Assembly: GCF_001746755.1 (NCBI RefSeq)
Contig: NZ_MCGG01000046.1
Span: forward strand, 1 to 45,851
Length of the DNA: 45,851 nucleotides
Origin: Magnetovibrio blakemorei
GTDB taxonomy: Bacteria > Pseudomonadota > Alphaproteobacteria > Rhodospirillales > Magnetovibrionaceae
Direction: 5' to 3'
Shown here piece after piece: positions 16,283 to 23,439 of the stretch. Position numbers and translations under genes: made by a program. Below the pieces are notes generated by a model. It was given only the letters and a program-made list of their open reading frames with translations. It was not told the origin of the DNA and ran no database searches. Every line of letters starts with the position of its first letter. Positions within the stretch are counted from its first letter, which is position 1.

Positions 16283-16893
16283 ATCGTTGGAGGGGTGTTC
16301 AGCTCGGTGCGTTTTGCTTTCACTTGGTCTTTAAGTTTTTCGCGCAAACCATCCGCTTCTTTGTCGAGCTCTTTTTCCATGCGTTTGATGCGCCGCGTTA
16401 GATCTTCGATCCGACGCATGGACTTTTCGCGTTTGCGCGCTTGGTGTCGGCGAAAGAACTTCATGAACTTCCATTCGCCGACAATCGCCAAGGTGATGAT
16501 GCCGGTGACGGTGAAGATAAAGGCGACAATCAGATACGGAGCTTTGTCAAAAGCGAACACCGTGCCCCAAAACCCAATGGTTACAAGGGCTGCTGCAACC
16601 GTAAACAGGACCCGGCGGGTGACTTGATCGTCATCGCGAGAGGTGTTTTCTGCGGCAGCGACGGCATTGGCGATCTCAAAGCGGGCCATATCTTGCCATT
16701 GGCGCAGCGACATGCCCTCGGAAATGGTGCGTCCGTCGCGGATGAACTGCTCTAACCGTTTGACGACAAAATCGGCACGCTGCTCCGGCGTTGGGTGCCC
16801 GCTTTCATCCAGCGGGGGATTGTTCTTTTCGTGTTTGGGCAGCACGATCGTCGTCGGAGCTGCACCGTCGTTTTCATTGTTAACCATATTCAC
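16279..16893 (-). CDS. Two-helix membrane protein with C-terminal coiled coil
   Basis: The 204-residue protein is not recognised. Residues 1-90 are polar and cytoplasmic. Two membrane helices follow (~94-115 and ~119-139), with a short DKAPY loop. Residues 145-195 are very basic and charged and look like a coiled coil (RRIEDLTRRIKRMEKELDKE). I chose the GTG at 16893 because AAGG lies 9 nt upstream; an ATG two codons later is possible. The gene overlaps the next gene by GTGA. It could anchor a complex at the membrane, which is inference only. Confidence 0.7.
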   Translation of the reverse strand: MNMVNNENDGAAPTTIVLPKHEKNNPPLDESGHPTPEQRADFVVKRLEQFIRDGRTISEGMSLRQWQDMARFEIANAVAAAENTSRDDDQVTRRVLFTVAAALVTIGFWGTVFAFDKAPYLIVAFIFTVTGIITLAIVGEWKFMKFFRRHQARKREKSMRRIEDLTRRIKRMEKELDKEADGLREKLKDQVKAKRTELNTPPTM

Positions 16894-17020
16894 GCCAAAT
16901 TGCCTTTAGATCTTTGCCTGTTGTCTTTATACATATCATGACTTTGATGGCCTCGCGAAGTGTTCAATACCCAGCACCTAAGATGGCCAACCCATCACCC
17001 ATCAGACCCATAGGCTTTCC

Positions 17021-17473
17021 ATGGTGACCATTTACATTGATGCAGACGCCTGCCCGGTCAAAGACGAAACCGTGCGTGTCGCCACCCGTCACAATTTAAA
17101 AACCTATATGGTCTGCGATGGCGGCATTCGCCCCTCTCAAAACCCTTTGGTGGAGCTGGTGATTGTCACCCAAGGAGCCGACGCCGCCGACGACTGGATT
17201 GCAGAGCATATTCAAAAAGCCGACATCTGCATCACCAACGACATCCCCCTGGCCGCGCGCTGTCTGGAACAAGGCGCGCTGGCGATCAAACCCAATGGGG
17301 AAAAGTTCACGCAAAATTCCATCGGCATGGCGCTGGCCAATCGCGAATTGATGGCCACCTTACGCGAACAGGGTGAAATCACCGGCGGCCCCAGACCGTA
17401 CAGCAAATCGGATCGCTCAGATTTTCTCAACAGCTTGGAAACCGCCGTGCAAGCCGCTAAACGCTTGGGCTAA
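17021..17473 (+). CDS. YaiI/YqxD family protein (UPF0178, DUF188)
   Basis: This 150-residue cytoplasmic protein starts with the family hallmark IYIDADACPVKDE and has further conserved DxAADDWIAEH and TNDIPLAARCLEQGA segments. The fold is PIN-like, which suggests nuclease activity, but the function is not established. The C-terminal GGPRPYSKSDRSDFLNSLE is also typical. The gene is convergent with the next one, 6 bases away. The start ATG follows a weak AGG. Confidence 0.92.
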   Translation: MVTIYIDADACPVKDETVRVATRHNLKTYMVCDGGIRPSQNPLVELVIVTQGADAADDWIAEHIQKADICITNDIPLAARCLEQGALAIKPNGEKFTQNSIGMALANRELMATLREQGEITGGPRPYSKSDRSDFLNSLETAVQAAKRLG

Positions 17474-17479
17474 AGCCCC

Positions 17480-18022
17480 TTAGGCCAAGTATTGCTGGAA
17501 AACAAAATCCAGCCGCGCGGTTGCGTTCTTCGGCAACTGTTTGAGACCATACAGCTCTGCAATTTTGGCGTAGAGTTTGGTTTTATCCGAAGCGTCATGC
17601 ATTTCATCGGCCAAGGTAAACAAAACCTCGCCCAGTTCCGAAGCGGGAATGTCTTCGAAGCCGCGGTTGCCATATTCCCGCACGCTAACGCGCTCTTGAG
17701 TGGGCAGCCATAACAGATAGGCGACCCCTTCTTCACAGGGATCGATTTCGAATAAGATCTTGCCGTCTTTTTTGGCTTTGACGAGCGCCTTGGTGAACCG
17801 TTGCACGGCCGTCCTGGTCATCTTCACAATACCGCCTTTACGGCCGTACTGGGTAAACGCTCGGGTGGACAGGGTCGGCCCTTCAATGGCGAGAATTTCC
17901 ACCAACCCTTTGATGATCTGATCGGTCATCTCATCGGACGGATTCATGATCTGACTGGAAATCGCCTGACGGCTTTGTGGAGTGGGCTTGCTCATGTAAG
18001 GGCTAAACGGGGCGAGTTTCAT
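17480..18022 (-). CDS. Hypothetical protein
   Basis: The 180-residue product is not recognised. Residues ~29-95 are predicted helical and basic (YGRKGGIVKMTRTAVQRFTK), perhaps a DNA- or RNA-binding part. Residues ~93-130 are an acidic strand-rich part (FEIDPCEEGVAYLLWLPTQE). No signal peptide or membrane helix is seen. AGGGAAG lies just upstream of the ATG. A small membrane-protein gene lies 46 nt upstream on the same strand, so both could share a promoter. Confidence 0.7.
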   Translation of the reverse strand: MKLAPFSPYMSKPTPQSRQAISSQIMNPSDEMTDQIIKGLVEILAIEGPTLSTRAFTQYGRKGGIVKMTRTAVQRFTKALVKAKKDGKILFEIDPCEEGVAYLLWLPTQERVSVREYGNRGFEDIPASELGEVLFTLADEMHDASDKTKLYAKIAELYGLKQLPKNATARLDFVFQQYLA

Positions 18023-18068
18023 GAGCGCTTCCCTAAGGCTGGAACAAAGTTAAATCGGGTTTAAGCGA

Positions 18069-18251
18069 TCATGCGGCATGACCCGAAAACACAGACTTGG
18101 AATACGTGGCAAGGCGCGTGAAATAGGCAGCGACTTCTTCGTCTGAAAATCCAATGCGGCTCTTGATCGTCAGCAAAACAAACACAAACATATTCACGCT
18201 GTACAAAAGCGCGATAACGATTAAGAACCAAACCTGAAGAAACTCAATCAT
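18069..18251 (-). CDS. Small single-pass membrane protein
   Basis: The 60-residue product begins MIEFLQVWFLIVIALLYSVN and has one long hydrophobic segment (~4-30), followed by a soluble tail of ~30 residues (GFSDEEVAAYFTRLATYSK). It is not recognised. I chose the second ATG (18251) because AAAGG is 7 nt upstream; for the ATG at 18257 the same SD would be only 1 nt away. It is divergent from the diheme cytochrome gene. Confidence 0.6.
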   Translation of the reverse strand: MIEFLQVWFLIVIALLYSVNMFVFVLLTIKSRIGFSDEEVAAYFTRLATYSKSVFSGHAA

Positions 18252-18312
18252 ATTCATACCTTTCGAGGGATATTATTTATTTTAGCAACCTCTAATGTAA
18301 GAAAGTGTCACC

Positions 18313-18352
18313 TTTGTGGCAATTGAATTAAATACCGATCAAATGCCACAAA
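18313..18352. promoter_or_regulatory. Dyad in the divergent region before the diheme cytochrome
   Basis: TTTGTGGCAATT (18313-18324) and AAATGCCACAAA (18341-18352) match as an inverted repeat with one mismatch, 16 nt apart. The element sits between divergent genes (starts 18251 and 18456). It could be an operator; no known consensus was recognised. Confidence 0.4.
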
Positions 18353-18455
18353 CGGCTGAAGATAAACGCTCATGAATACAAGTCAGATGCGTTGCTTGGC
18401 CGTTCTGCTATACTCATTCGAGCGTCGGTTCGGCCTTTAGGGGGAGTAAAATTTC

Positions 18456-19133
18456 ATGACACCATTTGACCGCAAATCCTTAATCGTTTTGCTTGCTGTG
18501 CTGGGTGCCATTTTGGGAAATGTCGCGGCCGCATTGGCGGAACCCCCGCCCGCCTTTGAAGGCAGACGATTGTTCGTTTCCTACTGTCAATTGTGCCATG
18601 GCAAAATGGGCAAGGGGGATGGACCGTTGGCAAAACAGATGGGCATCACCCCATCGGACTTGACCACCACCGTGCGGTCCAGAAGCGACACCATTTTGAA
18701 GAAAATCATCACCGGAGACGGGCCGCAAACCATCACCGGGCGCGCCCGTCACAACATCCTGAGCGAAGCTATGCCCGAATGGGTGAATGTCTTTAAGGCC
18801 GAACAAGTCGACGCCTTGATCGCCTACCTGCGTTTCCTCAGCACCTCCAAACATCCCATGATGGGCGATCCGGAGGTTGGCTATAAACTCTACACAAAAT
18901 ATTGCACCGTTTGTCACGGCGAGGAAGGCGAAGGTGACGGGGTCATGACCAAGATGATCAAAATCAATCCCGCCGATCATTCCAACGCCAACGAGATGGA
19001 CCCGCTCAGCAATCAGGACTTGGTGTACAGCATCGTTAACGGCAAAAGCCAATTCATGCCCGCGTGGGAAGACACCCTCAACCCGTCAGAGGTCGAAGCC
19101 CTGGTCAGTTACATCCGCCTGCTGTCCAATTAA
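18456..19133 (+). CDS. Periplasmic diheme cytochrome c
   Basis: The 225-residue protein is a periplasmic electron carrier made of two tandem class I cytochrome c domains. A Sec signal peptide (1-28) ends at ALA. Heme motifs are CQLCH (44-48) and CTVCH (150-154), each followed by a G(K/E)GDG loop. Candidate Met axial ligands are in AMPEW and FMPAW. The two halves are clearly a duplication. The redox partner is not encoded nearby. GGGGGAG lies upstream of the ATG. Confidence 0.92.
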   Translation: MTPFDRKSLIVLLAVLGAILGNVAAALAEPPPAFEGRRLFVSYCQLCHGKMGKGDGPLAKQMGITPSDLTTTVRSRSDTILKKIITGDGPQTITGRARHNILSEAMPEWVNVFKAEQVDALIAYLRFLSTSKHPMMGDPEVGYKLYTKYCTVCHGEEGEGDGVMTKMIKINPADHSNANEMDPLSNQDLVYSIVNGKSQFMPAWEDTLNPSEVEALVSYIRLLSN

Positions 19134-19301
19134 CGTTACAGTCCTTTTTATGGTTAATGAAACCCCAAGGATTTTGCGCTATACTGATCGAATACATGAA
19201 ACATCGCGTCCTTAAGCGCGTTGGTTGGATAACCGTCAAAACAGGTGCTCAGAATCAGCACCTCCCGCTTAAGGTCTTTGGTCCAGAAAGGAGCAAGTGC
19301 T

Positions 19302-19514
19302 ATGGAATGGGTATTGGTTTTGATCGCGTTGGAAAGTGCCACTCCCGTCGCTTCGCATGGCGGGGAGTATGACACAATGATGGACTGTTTTGCTGCACGT
19401 GAGTATGTGATGGAACACGACAGAGCCCCACACCCGCTGCAGGCTGTGTGCGTGCACGAGGCAACCGAACAGCAATTGGCCGCATCGAAAGCGCTGACTT
19501 ACGGACTTCACTGA
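19302..19514 (+). CDS. Small hypothetical protein with two Cys
   Basis: The 70-residue product MEWVLVLIALESATPVASHG... begins with a hydrophobic segment that could be a short signal or anchor. It has two Cys (in MMDCFAARE and AVCVHEA) that could form a disulfide if exported. AAAGGAG lies 9 nt before the ATG, which supports the gene. It is not recognised. A longer frame starting at 19245 lacks a good SD. Confidence 0.65.
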   Translation: MEWVLVLIALESATPVASHGGEYDTMMDCFAAREYVMEHDRAPHPLQAVCVHEATEQQLAASKALTYGLH

Positions 19515-19534
19515 GGCTCAGCCCCCCTGAGGTG

Positions 19535-19602
19535 CCGGGTAATAATTTCCGAGTGAGCTGTTTTTGCCGCCCAAAGTGCCTTTGGCGAAACGATAAACCC
19601 GG
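19535..19602 (+). other. Structured leader upstream of the 19683 gene
   Basis: CCGGGT (19535-19540) can pair with ACCCGG (19597-19602) and encloses a hairpin formed by CGCCCAAAG (19568-19576) and CTTTGGCG (19580-19587). The next gene starts 80 nt downstream. I do not recognise a known riboswitch. Confidence 0.35.
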
Positions 19603-19682
19603 AGAATCAACGCTCTTTAAGGCGGCACGAGTGTTGCAAGTCTCTTGGACGTCCCCGCCCTTGTTTTGATAAGGAACCATCC

Positions 19683-20102
19683 ATGAGCACCGTAACCGAC
19701 ACCTTAGGCGCGCCGCAAGACACACAGCAGGCCGATGTCCGGTTGCTGAATGCGAAGCGTTATGGCCTGACTGAGGCCAATCTGTCTCAGTTTATGGAAA
19801 TGATGACGTCCTTGCGCAACCCAAAGCCCGCTGAAGCAGAGGGCGCAAATACTGCAAATACTGACGTAACGACGCTTTCGGACACCGATTACATCAAAAG
19901 CTACATCCGCCAGCGCATCACCGATCGTCTGTCGAGCACCATGGGCAGAGACAATAACTATGGAACCTTCCCCCAGGACATGCCAACCAATTCCCAAGAC
20001 CTCATCTTAGAAATGGTCGGCACCCCACGCAGACAATCCAACGACCTGTCAGGCCTGCTTAACATGCATTTTGACCTGAACACGCTACAGATGTTTTCTT
20101 AA
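19683..20102 (+). CDS. Hypothetical protein
   Basis: The 139-residue product is not recognised. It is polar, with a helical N-terminal part (LLNAKRYGLTEANLSQFMEMM) and a Thr/Asn-rich middle (ANTANTDVTTLSD). No signal peptide or membrane helix is visible. AAGGA lies just upstream of the ATG. It has a possibly structured leader of about 150 nt. Confidence 0.65.
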   Translation: MSTVTDTLGAPQDTQQADVRLLNAKRYGLTEANLSQFMEMMTSLRNPKPAEAEGANTANTDVTTLSDTDYIKSYIRQRITDRLSSTMGRDNNYGTFPQDMPTNSQDLILEMVGTPRRQSNDLSGLLNMHFDLNTLQMFS

Positions 20103-20348
20103 AAACCACCCCTCCAAAAAAACAACAGTGTCTGTTTTAAAGTGCGAAGCGGACATCAAGCCGCTGTTCCAACTTTATCACCAGCTTCCAGCAACACCTG
20201 ATTGCGGTCATGGGCTTCATCCCTCTGGAGCACGCGATCTGCTGCAAGTCATTGAAGTTTGCAACCTTTCAAATTCAGATTTAACATTGCGGTGGACCAA
20301 ATGCGTTGGGAGCGCATAATATACTTTAAAAGAAGGGGGGATAAGGTA

Positions 20349-21233
20349 ATGGTACGCACGGCCCGATGGATACTCGCGGCGTTTTTGCTGATTTCTACTG
20401 ACTTTGCCTTGGCCGCAGAAGACGTCCAGGACCAGGCCCAAAATCAGGCCCAAGACCAGGCATTGACCCTGGGCTTCATGCCGTATCTCAATGCTGAACT
20501 GCTGATCGAAAAATACGCGCCCCTCGCCCAGTACCTGAGCGACCGGATTGGTCGTCCCGTCAACGTCATGGTCGCTAAGGACTACGGCGAACATATCCGC
20601 CTGACCGGAGAGGACAAGCTCGACATCTCATTTCTGGGTGGCAGCCCCTATGTTATGATCGGCAACAAATACGGCGTGAAACCTCTGCTTGTCCGTTATG
20701 AATTCGACGGCACGCCACAATTCCGCTCGGTCATCTTCACCACCAAAGACAGCCCTCTCACCTCACTCACCGAACTGAGCGGCAAACGCGTCGCATTCGG
20801 CAGCCCCAAGTCCACGTTAAGCACGCAAGTGCCCGTCTACATGCTCATGCAGGCCGGTGTCCAACTGAAAGACTTGGCGGAATTTACCCATCTGCGCAAT
20901 CACACCAACGTTGTCCTGGGCGTCGAATTCGGCGATTTCGATGCAGGTGCTGTGGCCGAAGAGGTGTTCGATGAATACAAAGATAAAAACATCCGCGCGC
21001 TGGCTTATTCCCCCAATCTGTCGACCCACGTGTTTGTTACGCGTTCGAACATGGAGCCAGACCTACACGCCCAGATCGCCCGCGCATTGATGGACTTGAA
21101 CAGCGAGCCGCGCGGCAAGGCTATATTGCACGCCATCGCCGGTAATCTGACAGGCTTCGTTTCCGTTCAGGACTCCGACTACGACCTGCACAGGGAAATG
21201 CTCCGTCAGGTTCTGCCTGTGCTGGAACCGTGA
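20349..21233 (+). CDS. PhnD-like periplasmic substrate-binding protein
   Basis: The 294-residue protein is a periplasmic receptor of the phosphate/phosphite/phosphonate-binding (PhnD) family. A Sec signal peptide (1-22) ends at ALA; then an unusual DQAQNQAQDQ linker leads into LTLGFMPYLNAE. Family motifs LDISFLGGSPYVM and SGKRVAFGSPKSTLSTQVP are present. No permease or ATPase gene is nearby; instead a sensor kinase gene starts 9 nt downstream. It is therefore probably the sensing partner of that kinase rather than part of a transporter. I chose the ATG at 20349 with AAGG upstream. Confidence 0.88.
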   Translation: MVRTARWILAAFLLISTDFALAAEDVQDQAQNQAQDQALTLGFMPYLNAELLIEKYAPLAQYLSDRIGRPVNVMVAKDYGEHIRLTGEDKLDISFLGGSPYVMIGNKYGVKPLLVRYEFDGTPQFRSVIFTTKDSPLTSLTELSGKRVAFGSPKSTLSTQVPVYMLMQAGVQLKDLAEFTHLRNHTNVVLGVEFGDFDAGAVAEEVFDEYKDKNIRALAYSPNLSTHVFVTRSNMEPDLHAQIARALMDLNSEPRGKAILHAIAGNLTGFVSVQDSDYDLHREMLRQVLPVLEP

Positions 21234-21242
21234 TCACGCGCC

Positions 21243-23021
21243 ATGCCCTTTAACTTGCAAAAACGAAACAGAAGCTTATTTGCCGCGATCCTCGCGGTCA
21301 TCACTCTGTGCATCGCGTTGGCCAGCGCCGCCGTGTTCTCTCAACAAAAAAATCTGCTGATCGAAGCCTTGATGCGCAAGGCCGAAAGCGAGGTCGATCT
21401 GATCGGTGCCACCCTGACCGACGCCATGCTGCGCAATGATTATTCAGAAGGCCGCCGCCTACTGGCCGATTGGCGCGGCAACAACCCGAGCGTCGCGCGC
21501 CTGGACGTTGTTTTCGACAATGGCACCGTGTTCTTCTCGTACAACGAAAAACCGACTGAGACAGACGTCATTTCCACCCAAAGCAAATCATTTGCCTACG
21601 CGGGTCGATCCTTGGAAGTCACGATAACCCTCTGCTCAACCGAAATGAGCCAGACTTTAAGACAATTGCGCCGCAACCTGATCGCATTGTCCATGTTCCT
21701 CATGATATTGATGGGAGGAGCATTATGGTTCGTTCTGTTCCGTTGGATGATCACCCCCATGGAACAAGAAATCGCGCAGCGCACCCGCGACCTGCAGACC
21801 GCCAAGGACACCTTGGAAGACCAAGTACGCGAGCGAACTGTGGACCTGAGCCAGGAAATCTCCGTCCGCAAGGACATTGAAGATAAGCTGCGCAAGCTGG
21901 TGCGGGCGGTCGAACAAAGCCCGGTGCTCGTCTTCATCACCGACACCGGCGGCGTGATCGAATACGTCAATCCGAAGTTCGAACAGGTCACGGGCTATTC
22001 CAGTAGCGAAGTGATCGGTCAAAAACCGAGCATCCTCAAGTTCCCCGACACGCCCAAGGAAGTGCACGACGACCTGTGGAACACCATCTTACGCGGCGAG
22101 GATTGGATCAATGAAATCCAAGACCGCCGCAAGGATGGCACGGCGTTTTGGGCCAACGCCCACATCTCCCCTATCCGCGATGAAGATGGACGCATCACGC
22201 ACTACATCTCGCTGCACGAAGACATCACCGAGCGCAAAGCCGCAGAAGTGGCTATGAACGCCGCCCGGCGCGCGGCGGAACTGTCCAACCAGGCCAAGAC
22301 GGACCTGATGGCCAACATGAGCCACGAGCTGCGCACCCCCCTGAACGCCATAATCGGGTTTTCCGAAACCATGAAATACGCCGTGTTCGGACCACTCGGC
22401 AACGCACACTACCAAGAGTACGCGGACTACATACACTCCTCGGGCACGCACTTGCTGAGCCTGATCAACGACATTTTGGACGTTTCCTCGGTTGAGGCCG
22501 GCAAGCTTGACCTGAAGGAGGAACCCACCGACGTCGCCGAAGTCTGCGAGGTCGCCGTGCGCATCATGTCCTCAAAGGCCATTGAGAGTGGCGTGAAGCT
22601 TCACGGGATCACCAAGCCGGACCTACCACTTTTGATGGCCGATCCGCTGCGCCTCAAACAAATATTCATCAACTTGGTGTCCAACGCGGTCAAGTTCACA
22701 CCGGATGGCGGCACCGTCAGCTGCGACGCGCGTCTCAACGATGACGGCACCATGATTGTCACTGTATCAGACACCGGCATTGGCATGGATGAAACAGGCA
22801 AGGCCGTTGCTCTGGAGAAATTCGGCCAAGTGGACAGTTCGCTCTCGCGCAAACACGAAGGCACCGGGCTGGGTCTGCCCCTGACCAAGGGGCTCATCGA
22901 TCTGCACGGAGGCACGCTGGAGATCGACAGTCACCCCGGCAAAGGCACGGAAGTCACCGTGCACTTTCCCGTGTCTCGCGTCCTGAAGCCGGACACCCGC
23001 CCCGAACCGGATACAGCCTAA
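21243..23021 (+). CDS. Membrane PAS-domain sensor histidine kinase
   Basis: The 592-residue protein is an inner-membrane kinase. Helices at ~12-34 and ~146-168 flank a ~110-residue periplasmic domain. A coiled coil (~175-215) precedes a PAS domain (~220-332). The phospho-acceptor His361 is in MSHELRTPLNAI. The ATPase domain has NLVSNAVKF, DTGIGMDE and GTGLGLPL. The gene follows the PhnD-like gene by 9 nt, so the periplasmic protein probably signals through it. No response-regulator gene is present in the window. Ligand and output are unknown. Confidence 0.93.
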   Translation: MPFNLQKRNRSLFAAILAVITLCIALASAAVFSQQKNLLIEALMRKAESEVDLIGATLTDAMLRNDYSEGRRLLADWRGNNPSVARLDVVFDNGTVFFSYNEKPTETDVISTQSKSFAYAGRSLEVTITLCSTEMSQTLRQLRRNLIALSMFLMILMGGALWFVLFRWMITPMEQEIAQRTRDLQTAKDTLEDQVRERTVDLSQEISVRKDIEDKLRKLVRAVEQSPVLVFITDTGGVIEYVNPKFEQVTGYSSSEVIGQKPSILKFPDTPKEVHDDLWNTILRGEDWINEIQDRRKDGTAFWANAHISPIRDEDGRITHYISLHEDITERKAAEVAMNAARRAAELSNQAKTDLMANMSHELRTPLNAIIGFSETMKYAVFGPLGNAHYQEYADYIHSSGTHLLSLINDILDVSSVEAGKLDLKEEPTDVAEVCEVAVRIMSSKAIESGVKLHGITKPDLPLLMADPLRLKQIFINLVSNAVKFTPDGGTVSCDARLNDDGTMIVTVSDTGIGMDETGKAVALEKFGQVDSSLSRKHEGTGLGLPLTKGLIDLHGGTLEIDSHPGKGTEVTVHFPVSRVLKPDTRPEPDTA

Positions 23022-23095
23022 CGCGGCACCCGAAGATTGTGGCAGATCGAATCTGCCTAAGGTCTCTGGCACACACCACACTAAACGACAAAAAA

Positions 23096-23120
23096 CCCTG
23101 CAACCGTATAGGTCACAGGG
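23096..23120 (-). terminator. Terminator after tRNA-Met
   Basis: CCCTG (23096-23100) pairs with CAGGG (23116-23120), with additional CAACC/GGT pairing inside. On the minus strand it is followed by a U-run (23095-23091). It lies just past the 3' end of the tRNA. Confidence 0.75.
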
Positions 23121-23128
23121 CTTTTTAT

Positions 23129-23205
23129 TGGTAGCTGGAGGCAGACTTGAACTGCCGACCTCGGCATTATGAGTGCCGCGCTCTAACCAGCTGAGCTACC
23201 CAGCC
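23129..23205 (-). tRNA. tRNA-Met (CAT), elongator type
   Basis: Read on the minus strand, the gene folds into a cloverleaf of 77 nt with encoded CCA. The anticodon loop CTCATAA gives CAT. The D-loop AGCTCAGCTGGTTAGAGC and T-loop GTTCAAGTC are standard. The 5' end pairs G-U at the first acceptor position, which fits elongator Met better than initiator. A lysidine-modified Ile tRNA is an alternative that sequence alone cannot exclude. Confidence 0.9.
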
Positions 23206-23329
23206 ATGGGGTGCGCCGTAATTAAGGCATCAAAGACGCATCGTCAAGGGGGTTTGGGCATTTCGACGGGTTTGCTTTGCCGCTGCAAAGGGGCGGATAT
23301 GAGCTTGTTTTACGTCAATTCCCGCCAAG

Positions 23330-23347
23330 CGTTACAAAAACGTCACT
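23330..23347 (+). promoter_or_regulatory. Weak candidate Pho box before phoX
   Basis: CGTTACA-AAAA-CGTCACT is a tandem direct repeat with an 11-bp period, as in PhoB sites (CTGTCAT-N4-CTGTCAT). The second copy is closer to the consensus than the first. It lies 93 nt before the phoX-like start. Confidence 0.3.
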
Positions 23348-23399
23348 TCTGCGTAAAAAAAGAGATTTATGGACTTGCTATCACTACCCCCTTCAAACG

Positions 23400-23427
23400 G
23401 CGGCAAGAGGCCGCTTTTCATTTTTTT
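23400..23427 (+). terminator. Terminator-like hairpin in the phoX-like leader
   Basis: GCGGC (23400-23404) pairs with GCCGC (23410-23414) around AAGAG, followed by TTTTCATTTTTTT. It sits just 13 nt before the ATG at 23440, in the leader of the phosphatase gene. It could be an attenuator, or the terminator of an unseen transcript. Confidence 0.5.
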
Positions 23428-23439
23428 AGGGAACCCAAA

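Noticed and set aside
23042-23058. GGCAGAT-CGA-ATCTGCC hairpin after the kinase gene
   Set aside because: The stem is perfect, but no U-tract follows and the loop is only 3 nt; I could not call it a terminator with confidence.
23173-23439. In-frame N-terminal extension of the PhoX-like gene by 89 codons
   Set aside because: It would run through the tRNA-Met gene and the leader hairpin. The ATG at 23440 has an SD and a signal peptide.
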